A DNA stretch of 64,000 nt, taken from positions 1 through 64,000 of the forward strand of contig CAZOHM010000003.1 in assembly GCA_964579795.1 (NCBI GenBank), in the 5' to 3' direction. The stretch comes from JAEYFP01 sp964579795. Its GTDB lineage: Bacteria; Bacillota; Clostridia; Lachnospirales; Lachnospiraceae. Shown here piece by piece: positions 62,190 through 64,000 of the stretch. Each line of letters opens with the position of its first letter. Within the stretch, counting starts at the first letter, position 1. A program made the position numbers and the translations under genes. The notes beneath the pieces are model-generated. The model did not search any database and was not told where the DNA came from. It worked only from the letters and a program-made list of their open reading frames with translations.

Positions 62190-63497
62190 ATGGAGATGGT
62201 AAATATGTTTCCGTGGATTCTTTGTGTTTATGTACATATTATGTTGGAATCTCTGTCAATCAGAGATTTTTTTGACATTATAGTTGAACGAAAAAAAACA
62301 AAGCATGTGTATTTTACTTTGGTGATTGTTATTATGTTCGCATGGCTTTGTTTTGCAAAAGAAGTGACAACAACGGACTTTGCTGAATACATAATGGCCA
62401 TTTTTTTTGTTATAGTAGAAGTGCTTATTTTGTACGAAGGAGAGCTGTGGATAAAATTGCTTTCTGCAGTTGGAATAAGCGCGGTTTGCATAGGAATAGA
62501 CTTTATTCCTAATATAGTTATGGAGTATCTGGTTAATAATGACTTTGCATCACAGAACAATGAAATCATCTATTTATGTTATCTGGGACTTGCGTTTAAG
62601 CTTGCGCAGATGCTTATTATAAAGATGCTGAAATGTGTAGTTGGTAAGAACAGAATCAAATCATTATATAAAATGGATCGATTTTTGATATTTTTTGTTC
62701 CAATTGCAATCATGCTGAATCTGCATACAAATTTTATGAGTAATCTGTATAGTAAAGAAATAACCAACTGGGATATTTTTGGTTTGTTCTTTCTTGTTAT
62801 GATAGGGACACTAAATTATTATGTGATGTATCGAATGGGTGACTATTACGAAGAAAAAAGCCAATTTCAGATGCTTGAAAATCAATTAAAAACAGAAAAG
62901 GAGTATTTGAATTCCCTACAGCAGACTCACACAAGAATCAGACAGCTTGCGCATGGGCTTGAAAATCAAATGGCAGTTGTCGGCTCACTGCTCAATATGG
63001 GCGAATATGATAAAGCCAAGGCATATTTAAAAGAATTATCAAATACAGTTGAACAGAATACATTACCGGTACACACGAATAATATTGTGATTGATGCTGT
63101 ACTGAATCAGATGTTTATCATTGCATCCTCAAAGAAGATTACAATCAATTTTAATATTCAAGATTTAGGAAACCTTTCAATCAATGACTCTGATCTTGCA
63201 GCGATATTAAACAATGGAATCACAAATGCAATTGAAGCATGCGATAAAATACTTGATGGTGAAAAACGTCTGATTGAAATTCAGATTTCGAATGGAGCGG
63301 AGTTGATGGTTTCTATTCAAAATACAACAGCGGTGGAAACGATAGAGATTGTTAACAACCGAGTTAATTCAACAAAGGAAAATGTTGCGGCACATGGTCT
63401 TGGTACAGAAAGTATTAATATGATTGCCAAGAAATATCATGGAAAATGTTTTATGGAATGCAGTAATTATAATTTTCATCTGTTAGTTGTTATCTAA
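62190..63497 (+). CDS. GHKL-type sensor histidine kinase (AgrC-like)
   Basis: 435 residues. Six to seven membrane segments in residues 7-215, a short coiled coil (about 220-250), then the dimerisation motif THTRIRQLAHGLENQMAVVG with His255, and the ATP-binding GHKL domain with NNGITNAIEAC and AHGLGTESI. The Asp that usually follows the His in this family (RHD) is Gly here. The protein ends shortly after the G box, at the usual place. No AgrB/AgrD genes are nearby, so the signal is not identified. AAGGAG lies 7 bases before ATG 62190. Confidence 0.88.
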   Translation: MEMVNMFPWILCVYVHIMLESLSIRDFFDIIVERKKTKHVYFTLVIVIMFAWLCFAKEVTTTDFAEYIMAIFFVIVEVLILYEGELWIKLLSAVGISAVCIGIDFIPNIVMEYLVNNDFASQNNEIIYLCYLGLAFKLAQMLIIKMLKCVVGKNRIKSLYKMDRFLIFFVPIAIMLNLHTNFMSNLYSKEITNWDIFGLFFLVMIGTLNYYVMYRMGDYYEEKSQFQMLENQLKTEKEYLNSLQQTHTRIRQLAHGLENQMAVVGSLLNMGEYDKAKAYLKELSNTVEQNTLPVHTNNIVIDAVLNQMFIIASSKKITINFNIQDLGNLSINDSDLAAILNNGITNAIEACDKILDGEKRLIEIQISNGAELMVSIQNTTAVETIEIVNNRVNSTKENVAAHGLGTESINMIAKKYHGKCFMECSNYNFHLLVVI

Positions 63498-63532
63498 AGA
63501 AAAAACACATTGTTATGGTAAAAAGAAAATAC

Positions 63533-63561
63533 TTTACAAAAATGAGAAATAATGGTAAAAT
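63533..63561 (+). promoter_or_regulatory. Extended -10 promoter of the Spo0A-C gene
   Basis: TTTACA (63533-63538), 17 bases, TAAAAT (63556-63561) preceded by TGG. It separates the gene from the two-component operon. The expected start near 63568 leaves a short leader. Confidence 0.6.
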
Positions 63562-63606
63562 CAAGAATGTTACAATGTGATTATCGGGGAATTAATTGGA
63601 AGGAGT

Positions 63607-63996
63607 ATGGAAAGTATTATGGGGGCAGAGGCAGAATTGGAGCTGTATGTGACAGAAATCCTGCGAGAATTAGGAGTGCCGGCCAGATTAAATGGTTATA
63701 GGTATTTGCGTGAAGCAATCATTATGTTGGTAAATGATATGGAGATCGCACATTCTATTACAAAGGTTTTGTATTTTGATATTGCAAAAGCGCATGATTC
63801 GTCAATCAATCGTGTGGAACGTGCAATTCGTACAGCAGTAAGTGTATCTTGGGAACGTGGAAATCCCGAGGCTTTTGAACGAATATTTGGATATTCTTCA
63901 ACGGGCTGTAAAAGAAAGCCCTGTAATTCTGAGTATATGGTTCAGCTTGCGGATCGTATCCGTCTTGACAGAAAATATAATTTGGTTGCAAATTGA
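63607..63996 (+). CDS. Free-standing Spo0A C-terminal-type DNA-binding protein
   Basis: 129 residues without a receiver domain. VTEILRELGVPARLNGYRYL, AHSITKVLYFDIAKAHDSSI with NRVERAIRTAVSVSWERG, and ERIFGYSS match the Spo0A effector domain, including its recognition-helix region with S-x-x-R-V-E-R-A-I-R. The start is unsure: ATG 63607 is close to AGGAG, ATG 63619 is far from it, and GTG 63577 has no site. Full Spo0A is phosphorylated at sporulation; this form could read the same DNA boxes without phosphorylation. It is followed by the window end. Confidence 0.82.
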   Translation: MESIMGAEAELELYVTEILRELGVPARLNGYRYLREAIIMLVNDMEIAHSITKVLYFDIAKAHDSSINRVERAIRTAVSVSWERGNPEAFERIFGYSSTGCKRKPCNSEYMVQLADRIRLDRKYNLVAN

Positions 63997-64000
63997 TTTT

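Noticed and set aside
1..64000. CRISPR arrays, tRNA/rRNA genes, insertion sequences, prophage genes
   Set aside because: None were seen on either strand: no regular spaced repeats, no cloverleaf-like segments noticed, and no transposase or integrase motifs among the translations.
20..64000. Wzz/BY-kinase/phosphatase chain-length module and LytR-CpsA-Psr ligase
   Set aside because: Looked for among all large frames because capsule loci usually carry them; no Walker-type tyrosine kinase, Wzz or LCP domain was found in the window.

Overview
The window is about 64 kb of AT-rich DNA from a Gram-positive, spore-former-related Firmicute. The best guess is a Lachnospiraceae-type clostridium. The evidence is Shine-Dalgarno-led, tightly overlapped genes, TTGNNN-N17-TATAAT promoters, a LytTR/GHKL two-component pair, and a free-standing Spo0A-type DNA-binding domain. 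No genus can be fixed from the sequence alone. Almost everything is one very large cell-surface glycan locus, nearly all on the + strand, with a single two-gene minus-strand island.

Layout. (1) 1-1103: the end of a GDP-mannose 4,6-dehydratase and a complete GDP-fucose synthase. (2) 1104-1745: a non-coding stretch holding a hairpin, a small minus-strand gene broken by a stop codon, and a promoter. (3) 1746-14415: a run of split or shortened polytopic membrane proteins, four glycosyltransferases, a polyprenyl-phosphate sugar-1-phosphate transferase (PGT), and a flippase flanked by two Wzy/O-antigen-ligase-like proteins. (4) A promoter at 14515-14543 starts a second long operon (14580-42483). 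It holds a PglF/PglE/PglC-like amino-sugar set, an ATP-grasp/HAD/LicD/ATP-grasp cassette, a WbuB-like transferase with the three UDP-N-acetyl-L-fucosamine enzymes, a third Wzy, a WbsX protein, a KpsS-like protein, a nonulosonate synthase, a second flippase, a fused cytidylyltransferase/PseG protein, a third PGT and more transferases. (5) A promoter at 42467-42495 starts 42551-48751: FdtB and FdtA (3-amino-3,6-dideoxy sugar), a GtrB/DPM-like polyprenyl-phosphate sugar synthase, a third flippase and two unknown membrane proteins. (6) 48748-51716, minus strand: a GT-C-like membrane protein and a CgeB-like transferase. (7) 51860-61167: a UDP-HexNAc 6-dehydrogenase, a YdjC-type deacetylase, a pair of small DMT flippase-like proteins, YfhO, and further large membrane proteins. 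(8) 61168-63996: a LytTR response regulator behind its own probable LytTR-binding repeats, its GHKL kinase, and a Spo0A-C protein.

How it works together. Three PGTs, three Wzx, three Wzy-like proteins and about a dozen transferases suggest more than one lipid-linked glycan, or layered recombination of several capsule loci. Region 7 plus the GtrB-like protein carries the full parts list of an Arn-like or CsbB/YfhO-like decoration route: an oxidised amino sugar, a polyprenyl-P-sugar synthase, a deacetylase, small flippases and GT-C transferases. No Wzz/BY-kinase chain-length module and no LytR-CpsA-Psr attachment enzyme is present inside the window.

The points most worth a second look are: the family of large membrane proteins split at the same place in two loci; a metallo-beta-lactamase-like domain that has lost its metal ligands; the paired ATP-grasp enzymes standing where an amino-sugar acetyltransferase is expected; the Arn-like decoration module; and the direct repeats in front of the response regulator. 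Family names were assigned by reading the translations, without database searches.
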